64,000 bases of DNA from Paractinoplanes bogorensis (GCF_018829635.1 NZ_JAHKKG010000008.1:434001-498000); one strand, 5' to 3'. Numbered from the stretch's first letter, positions 25,758-34,350 are shown. A program made the numbers and translations. Notes: generated by a model not told the origin, from the letters alone.

Positions 25758-27826
25758 GACGGCTCCAGAGGCAGCGTGGCGGTGATGGTGGTACCGGTAC
25801 TTCCCGAGTCGATCTCCAGACGCCCGCCCAGATTCTCGGCCCGGCGGCGCATCGAGGTCAGCCCGATCCCGGCGACGGCCGACCGGGTGCCGTGTCCGTC
25901 GTCGGCGACCACGATGCGGAGGACGCCGTCCGGAGCGGCGATGCTGACGGTGACCTCGCGAGCGTCCGCATGCCGGGCAACGTTGGTCAGCGCCTCGGTG
26001 GTGATCCGGTAGGCGGCGTTCTCCACGTCGGCCGGCAGGCTCGGCAGGGTGGCCGCGTCGAACGCCACCGGAACCTTCGACGACACCGCGTCGGCGTGCC
26101 GGCGGATGGCTTCGGGCAGCGTCATGGTGTCCAGCGCGGCCGGTCGCAGATCGTCGAGGATGCGACGGACGTCGGCCAGGGCGACGGCCACCTCGTTCTG
26201 GATGCGGCGCAACAGCGGGCTGTGGCCGGTGTCGGCGAGGGCCTCCAACCCGAGCCCGATGCCGGACAGCGACGGCCCGAGTCCGTCGTGCAGGTCGACC
26301 CGCAGCCGGTCGCGTTCCGCCTCGGCCGCCGTGACCACCCGGTCCCGCTCCGCCTCCAACTGCTCGGTCAGCCGGTGGGCCTGGACCACCATCGCCACCT
26401 GCAGGGCGAGAACCGTGAGCAGCCGTACGTCGGCGCTGGTGTAGACCTCGCCGGGCCGTCGGGGCAGCACCCGCACTTCGCCGAGGGCGGTGCCACCGAA
26501 GCGGAGCGGCAGTCTCAGGGTCGGTTGCGTCGGCTCGTCGGCGCCGACGCCGCCCAGCCGGCTGCCGTCGGGGCCGATCAGGCCGGCACCCGGCGCGCGC
26601 ACCGCGGCCGCGACGCTCGTGAGGGCGGCCGACAACAGATCGCCCGGCCCGGTGCCGGATACGCTCTCACCCAGCGAGGTCAGCGCTTGCATCGGATCAC
26701 GGCGCTGTCCGTACAGCAGCCGGTCGGCGGCGTGTTGCAGCCGGTCGCGCGCCGGTGCCAGCGCGACCGCCACGGCCGCCGCGGCGATCACGCCTAGCAG
26801 TGGCCGGCTGGTCAGCGTGGCGCCGACCACCGTGCCGACCGCAGCCGTGACCCCGAGATACGCGCCCACCACCACCGCCGTGTACATGCCGTAGACCAAG
26901 CCACGGCGCAGGACCGTCTCGATGCCGAACAAGCGATACCGGAGAACGCCGACGGCCACGGCGATGGGAACAAGCAGCAGCGGCAGCAGCATCAGCACAT
27001 TCGCGAAACTGGCGGTCACGAAGAAGGAGGCGGCCAGGAACGGCATCACCATGCAGATCAGCAGAACCAACTGCTGGCGGCGGGGAAACTGGGCGCGGAC
27101 GAGACGCAGCACCGTCCCGACCCAGATGACGACCATCGAGAGGACGAGCAGTGGCGTGAACGCCCACGAACTGATCCGGCTCCACTGCGCCCACGCCGGA
27201 GGCAGGGCGGGAATCGTCGCGTCCACGTCGGTCGAGAGGAAGACACCCAGGTCGTAGACGCGCGGACCGGGTACCAGCAGGTCGGCCAGCCGCTGCGGGA
27301 AACGCGGCACCATGCCCCAGCCGCCGGCGGCGATCGGATCGACGACCGGGAACGGGATGCAGAGCATCAGGACGACGATCGACAGCATCGCCGAGCCGAC
27401 GGGCCATCGCCACCAGGCGCTGGGCAGACGGCCATCAGGATAGAGGGCCAGCAGCAGCGTCGGCGGGATCAACCAGCCGGGCAGGTAGAGCGCGGGTCCG
27501 AAGTAGGCTCCCCACGACGGCGAGCTCCCCAGCAGGCCGTAGCCGCTGTACGCGGTGATGCAGACCGCCAGCGCTTGCGACACACCGACACCGAGAACCA
27601 GCCAGCCGATCGCGTTGCGCGGGCGCACCGCGGCCAGGATCGCGCCGGTGATCGCCCAGACCAGGGCGAGTACACCGCAGGCGAGGACGAAGGCCGGCCC
27701 CGTGAACGGTTCCGGTGCGAAGAACCAGGTCTCCTCGCTCGGCCGGGCGATCTTCCGCCAGGCGACAGCGACCACGACGACCGAAGCCGTCGCCGCTGCT
27801 GTTGCGCCGAACCGCGCGAACCTCAC
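25754..27826 (-). CDS. large membrane sensor histidine kinase (HisKA_3 with GAF-like domain)
   Basis: About 690 aa from GTG 27826. Some eight to ten membrane helices fill the first 330 residues, followed by a GAF-like cytoplasmic domain (about 360-480), a coiled EAERDRVVTAAEAERDRLRVDLHDGLGPSLSG segment with phospho-acceptor near H513, and a C-terminal ATPase domain (TTEALTNVARHADAREVTV, VADDGHG, GIGLTSMRRRAENLGG). The large membrane portion may sense within the bilayer or contact the co-encoded lipoprotein. An in-frame ATG at 27985 exists, but the added residues look non-coding. Confidence 0.88.
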   Translation of the reverse strand: MRFARFGATAAATASVVVVAVAWRKIARPSEETWFFAPEPFTGPAFVLACGVLALVWAITGAILAAVRPRNAIGWLVLGVGVSQALAVCITAYSGYGLLGSSPSWGAYFGPALYLPGWLIPPTLLLALYPDGRLPSAWWRWPVGSAMLSIVVLMLCIPFPVVDPIAAGGWGMVPRFPQRLADLLVPGPRVYDLGVFLSTDVDATIPALPPAWAQWSRISSWAFTPLLVLSMVVIWVGTVLRLVRAQFPRRQQLVLLICMVMPFLAASFFVTASFANVLMLLPLLLVPIAVAVGVLRYRLFGIETVLRRGLVYGMYTAVVVGAYLGVTAAVGTVVGATLTSRPLLGVIAAAAVAVALAPARDRLQHAADRLLYGQRRDPMQALTSLGESVSGTGPGDLLSAALTSVAAAVRAPGAGLIGPDGSRLGGVGADEPTQPTLRLPLRFGGTALGEVRVLPRRPGEVYTSADVRLLTVLALQVAMVVQAHRLTEQLEAERDRVVTAAEAERDRLRVDLHDGLGPSLSGIGLGLEALADTGHSPLLRRIQNEVAVALADVRRILDDLRPAALDTMTLPEAIRRHADAVSSKVPVAFDAATLPSLPADVENAAYRITTEALTNVARHADAREVTVSIAAPDGVLRIVVADDGHGTRSAVAGIGLTSMRRRAENLGGRLEIDSGSTGTTITATLPLEPS

Positions 27827-28044
27827 CTCGACAGTGTGAGCCCGCCCGGCGGCGCCTTCCAGTGTGAATGTCCCGCCCGATCCGGCACTTCGCCCGGCTC
27901 GACCGGGACGAGATCCGGCTCGACCGGGACGGGGTCCGGCCGTGGCCGGGCACGTCACCCGAGCGGCCGAGGACGCCGGGCTCATGCGGCCCGGGGCGGG
28001 GGCCCCGCAGCATCGGTGGACACGACCGGAGGAAGGACCCGACC

Positions 28045-28161
28045 ATGACCATCTCCGCCATCACCGTACGTGGCCTGTTCGCCGGCGGTGTTGCCCGCCA
28101 CCTCGAGGATGGCGCCGCTCCGGCCGTCCGCTCGGGACCGCTCGCCTCCGGACCATGCTGA
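28045..28161 (+). CDS. putative 38-residue leader peptide
   Basis: ATG at 28045 has a strong ribosome site (GGAGGAAGG) 8 bases upstream, the best in the region. The 38-residue product (MTISAITVRGLFAGGVAR...) has no known domain. Its stop TGA (28159-28161) shares its last base with the ATG of the next gene (TGATG), so its main role may be translational coupling. It could also simply be the entry site for the downstream gene. Confidence 0.45.
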   Translation: MTISAITVRGLFAGGVARHLEDGAAPAVRSGPLASGPC

Positions 28162-28685
28162 TGCCACGGCTCGACGTTGTCGCCGGGGCTCCCGCCGACC
28201 TGATGACGACCATCCGTGAACTTCGCGAGCAGGCCGACGCCGGTCTGCGGGCGGCGTGCCTGCGCCGGCGCCGCCTGACGAACATCACCGTCGTCGCATC
28301 TGCGCTCGCCACCGTGCTGACCGCGGGACCGGCGTTCGGCGGCAAATCGCTCACCGCGTGGCTGACCGGCGCTCTCGAGTTGTCCTCGCCGGCCTGGCAG
28401 CTGTTGTGCGCGACCGCGGCGGTCTGTTCACTCGCGACCGCCATCGCGGGTCAGCTGCTGAAGGCGGACAGTCTCGACGATCGGATCGCCGCCGCGCAGA
28501 CCGCCCGGGTCCGGTTGGAGGCACTGGAGATCCGTGCCGGTCTGCACCAGATCGAGCGCGCGGAGGCCGTGGCCGAGCTGGTCAAGTGCGTTGAGGACGC
28601 CGCCGTCCTGTGGCAGACCACGTGGCGGCTGTCGCCCGCGAAGTCGGGCGGCGAACCGATGATCCCGCCGACGGAAACGGCGTAG
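28161..28685 (+). CDS. two-helix membrane protein, SLATT/DUF4231-like layout
   Basis: 174 aa (ATG 28161; ATG 28155 is possible). A charged N-terminal helix (TTIRELREQADAGLRAACLR) precedes two membrane segments (NITVVASALATVLTAGPAF and WQLLCATAAVCSLATAIAG) and a long C-terminal helix rich in Leu/Ala/Arg. This arrangement resembles SLATT-type two-TM proteins, some of which are effectors in nucleotide-signalled defence systems, but no sensor or cyclase is adjacent and the similarity is only of layout. The lectin gene follows 13 bases later. Confidence 0.55.
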   Translation: MPRLDVVAGAPADLMTTIRELREQADAGLRAACLRRRRLTNITVVASALATVLTAGPAFGGKSLTAWLTGALELSSPAWQLLCATAAVCSLATAIAGQLLKADSLDDRIAAAQTARVRLEALEIRAGLHQIERAEAVAELVKCVEDAAVLWQTTWRLSPAKSGGEPMIPPTETA

Positions 28686-28698
28686 GGAGGAGACAGCA

Positions 28699-29733
28699 AT
28701 GAGGACCAGAGCGGCCACCATGCTTGTCGCAGTGGCCACGGCAATCGTCACGATCACCGGCACCATGATCGGTCCGGTGCAGGCCGGCACAGGCACGCAG
28801 TTCACATACTTCGAGCTGCGGGCGGAACACAGCGAGAAGTGTCTGGACGTGGACGGTCGTGGTTCCGGTGGCGCCACCGCGAACCTGGCGAACGTGATGC
28901 AGTACGAGTGCTGGGGTGGCACGAACCAGCAATGGCGGATTGCTGACGTCGGTAACGGGTACTTCGAGTTGCGGGCGAGACACAGCGACAAGTGTCTGGA
29001 CGTGGACGGTGGCGCCACGGCGAATCTCGCGAACGTGCTGCAGTTCCAGTGCGTGGGTGACGCGAATCAGCATTGGCGGACTGTCCCGCTCGGTAACGGG
29101 TACTTCGAGCTGCGGGCGAAACACAGCAACAAGTGTCTGGACGTGGACGGCCGTGGTCCGGGTGGCGCCACCGCGAACCTGGCGAACGTGATGCAGTACC
29201 AGTGCTGGGGTGGCGCGAACCAGCATTGGCGCTTCAACGCTGTGCAACCCGCCCCGCCGCCGAAGGACGGCGACTCGGTCTGGATCACCTCGCCCAATCG
29301 CCTCATGTGTCTCGCGATCGACTCGCGTTACGACGCGGCGGCGGACATGGCACTGGTTGCGGTCGACCGGTGCTACAACGTCGGACTCGACGGCTACTGG
29401 CGGTACGACCAGGTTCAAGGCACGGCGGCCGAGTTCCGGAGTTACTACAGCGACAAGTGCCTGGACATCGCCGCCGCCTCCAAGGACACGAATGCGGCGG
29501 CCGTGCAATATCGCTGCTGGGGCGGTGCGTCGCAGGGCAACCCGAACCAGCAATGGAAGTTGCTCGGCGTGCGCGGCGGGACCGAAGGGCTTTATCAGGT
29601 GCAGAACCAGCACAGCTTCATGTGCCTGACGCGGACCGGCGAGACCAGGGACAGCGTGGTTGTCCAACGAGGTTGCGCGGCCAACCAGCCGGCCAACGAA
29701 TGGCGTGTGGAACCGGCGGTCTGGATCAACTGA
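28699..29733 (+). CDS. secreted ricin-type beta-trefoil lectin with near-identical repeats
   Basis: 344 aa with a Sec signal peptide (cleavage after PVQAG, about residue 29). Six ricin-B-like repeats: each has a KCLDVDG- or KCLDI-type strand and a Q-x-W-like end (NQQW, NQHW, NQHW, GYW, NQQW, NEW). The first three units (from 28807, 28960 and 29101; 153 and 141 bases apart) are almost identical in DNA as well as protein, indicating recent duplication. No catalytic domain; likely a free carbohydrate-binding protein. GGAGGAGAC precedes the ATG. Confidence 0.87.
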   Translation: MRTRAATMLVAVATAIVTITGTMIGPVQAGTGTQFTYFELRAEHSEKCLDVDGRGSGGATANLANVMQYECWGGTNQQWRIADVGNGYFELRARHSDKCLDVDGGATANLANVLQFQCVGDANQHWRTVPLGNGYFELRAKHSNKCLDVDGRGPGGATANLANVMQYQCWGGANQHWRFNAVQPAPPPKDGDSVWITSPNRLMCLAIDSRYDAAADMALVAVDRCYNVGLDGYWRYDQVQGTAAEFRSYYSDKCLDIAAASKDTNAAAVQYRCWGGASQGNPNQQWKLLGVRGGTEGLYQVQNQHSFMCLTRTGETRDSVVVQRGCAANQPANEWRVEPAVWIN

Positions 29734-29762
29734 AGGGATGCGCCACCGGTCAGCAGTCCGCC

Positions 29763-31400
29763 CTAGGTCAGGGTCCACTTCTGATTGGTGGCGCTTCCGC
29801 ACGCCCACAGGACGATCTTGGTGGTGTTGGCGGTCGCCGCGTTGGCGGCGTCCACGCACAGGCCCGACTGGACGCCTCTGATGGTGCCGTCGGTGGTGAC
29901 GGTCCACTGCTGGTTGGTCTGGCCGTTGCAGTCCCAGATGGCCACCGCGGTGCCGTTGACGGTGCCGTTGTTGTAGGCGTCCAGGCACTTGTTGCCGTAG
30001 ATCTTGATCGTCCGGTCGGTCGACGACCAGGTCCAGCGCTGGTTGGTCTGGCCGTTGCAGTCCCACAGCTGGGCCTGGGTGCCGTTGGCCGTGCTCGAGT
30101 TGTTGATGTCGAGGCACCGGCTCGACTGGGCACCGACGATCGGTCCCGTACGGAGGGTGGGGCCCTCGGTGCCGGAGACCGTGAGCAACACGGCCTGTTT
30201 GGACGGCACGCTTGCGGTATAGCTGGTCGCGAACGAGCCGAGATTGCTTCCGGCCCACGGGTCACGGACGACCACCGAACCGGTCAGGCCCATCGAGGCC
30301 CAGCGCGCCGTGATGTTCGCCGTGGCGCCGGTGCGGTTCAGGAGCAGTACGGCGCGTTTTCCCGTACCGGAAAGGGTTTTGCTGTAGACCTGCAGGCCGG
30401 TCGTGTCCTCGGCGACCTTGTGACCCTGCCGGCCGAGTGGGTCCTGGTCGACGGCGATGACCTCGCGGTTGGTCAGGATGGCCCGGGTCTCGGCGCTCAT
30501 CGTGGCCAGGTTGTTGCCGGCCAGCAGGGGAGCGCCGGAGATCGCCCACAGACCGAGGTGGGTACGGTTCTGGGCCGCGCTGAAATTCGGCATGCCGGCG
30601 ATGAGCATGTCGGGGTCGTTGTAGTGGCCGGGGCTCTGCGCGGTGGGATGCTGCGCGGAGTCGAAGTTGGCCAGCACGTTGTCCATCGACGCGGTGTTGC
30701 CGTAGAAGATGATGTCGGTGCTGGTCCGCCACATGGTGGAGACGCCCGGAGCCCAGTTCCACGGGCTGCCCTCACCCCAGCTGCAGATCGAGAAGGCCAT
30801 CGGGCGGCCGGTCTGCGCGGTGGCGCGGGCGATCGAGTCGCTGATCGCGGTGTAGGTCGTCTGCGGGTTCAGGCCCTCGGCGTGGCCGCCGCACCAGTCC
30901 ACCTTGACGAAGTCGAAGCCCCACCGGGAGAACTGCAGGAAGTCCTGGTCGTAGTGGCCCTCGCTGCCGGAGCCGGGCGCGGCCGGGCGGCCGGTCGGGT
31001 AGTAGTAGCCGCAACCGTCGCGCCCGGCGTCGGTGTAGATGCCGGCCTTGAGGCCCTTGCCGTGGATGTAGGCGGCGATCGCGGCCATGCCGCCGGGCCA
31101 TTCGGCGGTGTCGACGGTGATGTTGCCGGCCGCGTCCCGGGTGCCCTGCCACCAGCCCTCGTCGATGTTGACGTACTGATAGCCGGCGTCCTTGAGGCCG
31201 GTCGAGACCAGTGCGTCGACCTGCTGCTTGATCACGTTGTAGTTGATCTTCGCGGCGAATGTGTTCCACGAGGCCCAGCCCATCGGCGGCGTGCTGACCA
31301 CGTTGTTCGGTGCGGCCGCGGCCGCTGTGCCCCACGTCGTAGCGGCGATCACCAGGGCCAGGACGAGTGCGCCCCGGATCAATCCACGGCCGTCTATCAT
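29763..31400 (-). CDS. secreted GH27 alpha-galactosidase with C-terminal ricin/CBM13 domain
   Basis: 545 aa, signal peptide about residues 1-30. The GH27 barrel has the N-terminal TPPMGWASWNTF motif, YVNIDEGWW, nucleophile D168 in FVKVDWCGG, the CSWGEG loop, and the NDPDM motif (261-265) that holds the acid/base. A beta-sandwich follows, then a ricin-type lectin domain (about 425-545) with three CLD/CVD...NQ-x-W units. Removes alpha-linked galactose from galactomannan or oligosaccharides. A LacI-type palindrome lies immediately before the start codon, leaving no normal ribosome site. Confidence 0.95.
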   Translation of the reverse strand: MIDGRGLIRGALVLALVIAATTWGTAAAAAPNNVVSTPPMGWASWNTFAAKINYNVIKQQVDALVSTGLKDAGYQYVNIDEGWWQGTRDAAGNITVDTAEWPGGMAAIAAYIHGKGLKAGIYTDAGRDGCGYYYPTGRPAAPGSGSEGHYDQDFLQFSRWGFDFVKVDWCGGHAEGLNPQTTYTAISDSIARATAQTGRPMAFSICSWGEGSPWNWAPGVSTMWRTSTDIIFYGNTASMDNVLANFDSAQHPTAQSPGHYNDPDMLIAGMPNFSAAQNRTHLGLWAISGAPLLAGNNLATMSAETRAILTNREVIAVDQDPLGRQGHKVAEDTTGLQVYSKTLSGTGKRAVLLLNRTGATANITARWASMGLTGSVVVRDPWAGSNLGSFATSYTASVPSKQAVLLTVSGTEGPTLRTGPIVGAQSSRCLDINNSSTANGTQAQLWDCNGQTNQRWTWSSTDRTIKIYGNKCLDAYNNGTVNGTAVAIWDCNGQTNQQWTVTTDGTIRGVQSGLCVDAANAATANTTKIVLWACGSATNQKWTLT

Positions 31401-31402
31401 GA

Positions 31403-31418
31403 CTGTGAACGTTAACAG
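31403..31418. promoter_or_regulatory. LacI-type palindromic operator before alpha-galactosidase
   Basis: CTGTGAACGTTAACAG is a 16-base palindrome with one mismatched pair, centred on AACGTT. It ends three bases before the alpha-galactosidase ATG. The same GTTAAC half-site appears as GTTAACGTTAAC before the GH62 gene at 50206-50217. Confidence 0.65.
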
Positions 31419-31441
31419 CCACTACTCCGCGGGGCAATGGC

Positions 31442-32368
31442 TCAGTCCAGCAGCTGCTCGCTGAGTGTCCACAGGCGACGCGCATCGGCCGGGTCGAGCA
31501 TGGCCGAGTTCGCGTCGGACGGGATGCTGTCGGCGGTCAACGGGCGGACCGTGTCGTCCAGCACGGCCACGTCACTGTCCTTCAGATAGAGCCCACCGAG
31601 CCCGTCGAGCAGTGGGCTCACCGCGCCGAACACCAGCGTCGCGGCTCCCTGGGCGATCGTCTTCTTGCCCGCCGCCGGGTCGATGATCGTCGCGCCGTTC
31701 GCATCGACAAGACCTTGTTCCCCGTACGACGTGAGCGCGCTCGCATCATGCGGACCGGGCCCGATGATGACGCCGGGGTGCGCCGCGAACGCCCGGATGC
31801 CCTCGTCGCCGTACCGGCGGTCGAGCTCGACGGTGAACAGGACGTTCGCGCGCTTGGCCTGCCCGTACGCCTGAACCGGGTCGTACCCCCGCCGGAAGGC
31901 CGGATCGTCCCAGCGGATCTCGCCGAACCGGGCCGCCCCCGAACTGACGGTGAGCACCCGCGCGCCCCCGGCCCGGCGCAGGGCCGGGAGCAGCGCCCGG
32001 GTCAGCTGGAAGTGGCCCAGGTGGCTGGTCGAGAACGAGAGCTCGTTGCCGCGGCCGTCCAGGCGCAGTTCCGGGCTGAAGCGCGGCACCGCGTTGTTGA
32101 CCAGCGCGTGCACCGGCCGCCCGGAGGCGAGCCATCGTTGCGCGAAGGCGTCGATCGAGGCGGGATCGGCCAGGTCGATCTGGTCCCGCCCGGCGACGGT
32201 CACGGATGCACCCGCCGCGGCGAGAGCCCGGCTGACCTCGGCCCCGAGCCGGCCGCGTCCGCCGGTGACGACCACCTGCCGGCCGGTGAGATCGAGCCCG
32301 TCGAGGACATCGCCGGCCGTCGAGGCGGCCGTGAAGCCGCTGCCGATCGGGTGCTGATTGTCGATCAT
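31442..32368 (-). CDS. short-chain dehydrogenase/reductase
   Basis: 308 aa from ATG 32368. Rossmann motif VVVTGGRGRLGAEVSRALAAAG (about 33-54), NNA motif (HALVNNAVPRF), catalytic serine region VLTVSSGAARFG, and Y-x3-K in AYGQAKRA. Substrate unknown; the long C-terminal part (LYLKDSDVAVLDD) resembles retinol-dehydrogenase/WWOX-like SDRs. Its ATG overlaps the stop of the hydrolase gene (ATGA), forming a two-gene operon controlled by the divergent TetR. Confidence 0.88.
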   Translation of the reverse strand: MIDNQHPIGSGFTAASTAGDVLDGLDLTGRQVVVTGGRGRLGAEVSRALAAAGASVTVAGRDQIDLADPASIDAFAQRWLASGRPVHALVNNAVPRFSPELRLDGRGNELSFSTSHLGHFQLTRALLPALRRAGGARVLTVSSGAARFGEIRWDDPAFRRGYDPVQAYGQAKRANVLFTVELDRRYGDEGIRAFAAHPGVIIGPGPHDASALTSYGEQGLVDANGATIIDPAAGKKTIAQGAATLVFGAVSPLLDGLGGLYLKDSDVAVLDDTVRPLTADSIPSDANSAMLDPADARRLWTLSEQLLD

Positions 32369-33267
32369 GACTTGGACTCGATGTGGCCGACCGGCTCGGC
32401 GGGCGTGGCGGCGAACTCGGCCCACGCCTTGTCGTCGACGTCGAGAGCGGTCTTCAGGAACGCCGTCGTCGCCCGGCGGACCAGGGCGACACGCTCGGGG
32501 CTCTCGTCGGTGGTGACGGTCGACGAGTAGTCCTGGATGCCGCCGAGCAGGTGCTCGCCGCCGATCAGGGTCACCAGGTGCTGAGCGCCGGGGCTGTAGT
32601 GGTAGACGTCGGTGAACCAGTCCGGGCCACGGGTGGACAGCAGCGACTGGTCGTGGTCGCCCGCCAGCACGATCGACGGCGTGTCGAGCTGCGTGAAGTC
32701 GGGGCTCATGAAGGCGAAGTTCTCCTGCGCGAACGGGCTCAGGTCCCCGCGGGCGATCCCGGTGGTGGACAGCAGGACGCCGGCCTTCACGCGCGGGTCG
32801 GTGCGGTCCTCGCCCGGCTTGCCGTCGGCGTCGAGCACGCGGGCGCCGAGGAGCATGCCGACCGACTGCCCGCCCCACGAGTGGCCGGCCACGGCGAGGC
32901 GCTGGGTGTCGACGCGACCGGTCAGGCCGGGCACCGCGGCGATGATGGTGTCCAGCTCGTCGATGACCTGCTCGAGGTCGTCGACCCGGGTGCGCCAGAT
33001 CGTCGGGTAGCGGGGGTCGGCCGGGGTCACGCCGAGCGTCGCCGAGTCGAGGAACGTGGGCTGCACGACGACGAACCCGTTGGCCGTCCAGTGGTCGACG
33101 AGCGGGTCGGCCGCGGTCATCGACTGGCTGAAGCCGTGCGCGAAGACGATCACCGGGAGATCGGTTCCGGTGACCGGTGCGGTGATCCGGACCTCCAGGT
33201 CGACGCCCCGGTCGGCGGGGGCGGGGAGGGTGACGGGCCGGACGCTGATGATCTGAGTAGTTGACAC
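32365..33267 (-). CDS. alpha/beta hydrolase (chlorophyllase/PETase-like fold)
   Basis: 300 aa from GTG 33267 with GGAAGGA upstream. The oxyanion loop is FAHGFSQS and the nucleophile elbow is GHSWGG (S130); a late acid (AGDHDQS) and histidine (GGEHLLGG) complete the triad. No signal peptide. The substrate is unknown, probably an ester. First gene of the operon with the SDR; the promoter region holds three palindromic TetR-like sites. Confidence 0.87.
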   Translation of the reverse strand: MSTTQIISVRPVTLPAPADRGVDLEVRITAPVTGTDLPVIVFAHGFSQSMTAADPLVDHWTANGFVVVQPTFLDSATLGVTPADPRYPTIWRTRVDDLEQVIDELDTIIAAVPGLTGRVDTQRLAVAGHSWGGQSVGMLLGARVLDADGKPGEDRTDPRVKAGVLLSTTGIARGDLSPFAQENFAFMSPDFTQLDTPSIVLAGDHDQSLLSTRGPDWFTDVYHYSPGAQHLVTLIGGEHLLGGIQDYSSTVTTDESPERVALVRRATTAFLKTALDVDDKAWAEFAATPAEPVGHIESKS

Positions 33268-33298
33268 GCTGGGGTCCTTCCAGTGACGCGAGGGCGCC

Positions 33299-33370
33299 GA
33301 AACGGATCGGCGTTCCGCAAACGTACGGAACCCGGTTCCGTTTTGGCAAGCGAAACGGATCACTGTTCCG
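33299..33370. promoter_or_regulatory. cluster of three operator-like sites, TetR/hydrolase divergent promoter
   Basis: Two direct copies of GAAACGGATC-NNN-GTTCCG lie at 33299-33317 and 33352-33370, with a perfect odd-centred palindrome ACGGAACC-C-GGTTCCGT (33325-33341) between them. All share CGGA/TCCG halves. They occupy the gap between the hydrolase operon and the divergent tetR gene. Confidence 0.65.
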
Positions 33371-33401
33371 TACGGGAACAGGGCCGTGCGATGATCGGAG
33401 C

Positions 33402-33974
33402 GTGACCAGCCCCCGCCGTCGTGATGTCAAGCGGAACGAGCGAGCCCTGCTCGACGCGGCCGCCACCGTCTTCGTGACCTCCGGCGTCGACGCTCCGGTG
33501 CGCGAGGTCGCGGCGGCCGCCGGAGTGGGGGTGGCCACCCTCTACCGGCACTTCCCGACCCGGTCCGACCTGGTCGTCGCCGTCTACCGCCACCAGATCG
33601 ACGCCCTCGCCGAGGCCGGACCCGCCCTGCTCGAGTCGGCGCCGACCCCGTTCGCGGCCGTCCTGAGCTGGGTCCACCAGTTCGTCGATTTCCTGGGCAC
33701 GAAACACGGGCTGGGCCGGGTGTGGGAGGGCGACGCGGCCGGTTTCACCGCGCTGCACACCCTCTTCGTGGAGCGCCTCGAACCCGTGCTCACCGACATG
33801 CTGCGGGCCGCCCGGGAAGTCGGCGAGGTGGTCGCGCCGGTCACCGCGTACCGGCTGATCCGGGCCGTCGGCGACCTGGTGGCGTTCGCCCCGCACGACC
33901 CCGCCTACGACGTCCGGCAGATGGTGACCCTGCTGGTCAGCGGCCTCCAGCAGCCGCAGCCCGAGATCAACTAG
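33402..33974 (+). CDS. TetR-family regulator
   Basis: 190 aa from GTG 33402 (a nearby ATG at 33391 is closed by a stop). Typical TetR helix-turn-helix: ALLDAAATVFVTSGVDAPVREVAAAAGVGVATLYRHFPTRSDLV (about 13-55). The C-terminal ligand domain is divergent, as usual. It should repress itself and the hydrolase-SDR operon through the palindromes at 33299-33370. Its 3' end overlaps the convergent hxlR gene by 8 bases. Confidence 0.9.
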   Translation: MTSPRRRDVKRNERALLDAAATVFVTSGVDAPVREVAAAAGVGVATLYRHFPTRSDLVVAVYRHQIDALAEAGPALLESAPTPFAAVLSWVHQFVDFLGTKHGLGRVWEGDAAGFTALHTLFVERLEPVLTDMLRAAREVGEVVAPVTAYRLIRAVGDLVAFAPHDPAYDVRQMVTLLVSGLQQPQPEIN

Positions 33975-34350
33975 AGCGTTTGTCGTACGCCAGCCGGCGC
34001 TCCTGGATCTCGCCGGCGTGCTCGACCGTCCAGTCGTAGAGGCGGCCGAACGGCTCGCGCAGCGACTCGCCCAGCGGGGTCAGCGAATACTCCACGCCCA
34101 CCGGGGAGGTGGGCAGTACCCGCCGCTCGATCATGCCGTTGCGTTCCAGGCGGCGCAGCGTCTGGGTGAGCACCCGCTGGGTCACGCCGTCGAGGCGGCG
34201 CTTGATCTCGTTGAAGCGTCGCGGCTGCTCGAGCACGGCGAGCACCATCATCGACCACTTGTCGGCGATCTGGTCGAGGATCGGGCGGCTCGGGCAGTCG
34301 GCCGCGAACGCCACCTCGGCGTCGGTGATGGCCCGGTAGACGCTGCTCAT
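33967..34350 (-). CDS. HxlR-family winged-helix regulator
   Basis: 127 aa. Contains the conserved N-terminal cysteine block AADCPSRPILDQIADKWSMMVLAVLEQPRRFNEIKRRLDGVTQRVLTQTLRRLERNGMIERRVLPTSPVGVEYSLTPLG, in which CP and DKWS are hallmark positions. HxlR proteins often sense electrophiles or oxidants through that cysteine. Divergent from an enoyl-CoA-hydratase-like gene, with an inverted repeat between them. Confidence 0.92.
   Translation of the reverse strand: MSSVYRAITDAEVAFAADCPSRPILDQIADKWSMMVLAVLEQPRRFNEIKRRLDGVTQRVLTQTLRRLERNGMIERRVLPTSPVGVEYSLTPLGESLREPFGRLYDWTVEHAGEIQERRLAYDKRSS

Noticed and set aside
27894..27931. Direct repeat CCGGCTCGACCGGGACG twice, as a CRISPR or iteron
   Set aside because: Only two copies 21 bases apart; no array or plasmid gene nearby. 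Probably chance or a weak regulatory repeat.
29133..31415. 760-codon open frame antisense to the alpha-galactosidase
   Set aside because: Shadow of the GH27 gene; no domain and biased composition.
31442..33538. Single 698-codon reading frame suggesting a fused hydrolase-SDR protein
   Set aside because: Only the last 308 codons make sense in this frame; the hydrolase is in another frame and the two genes overlap by ATGA.
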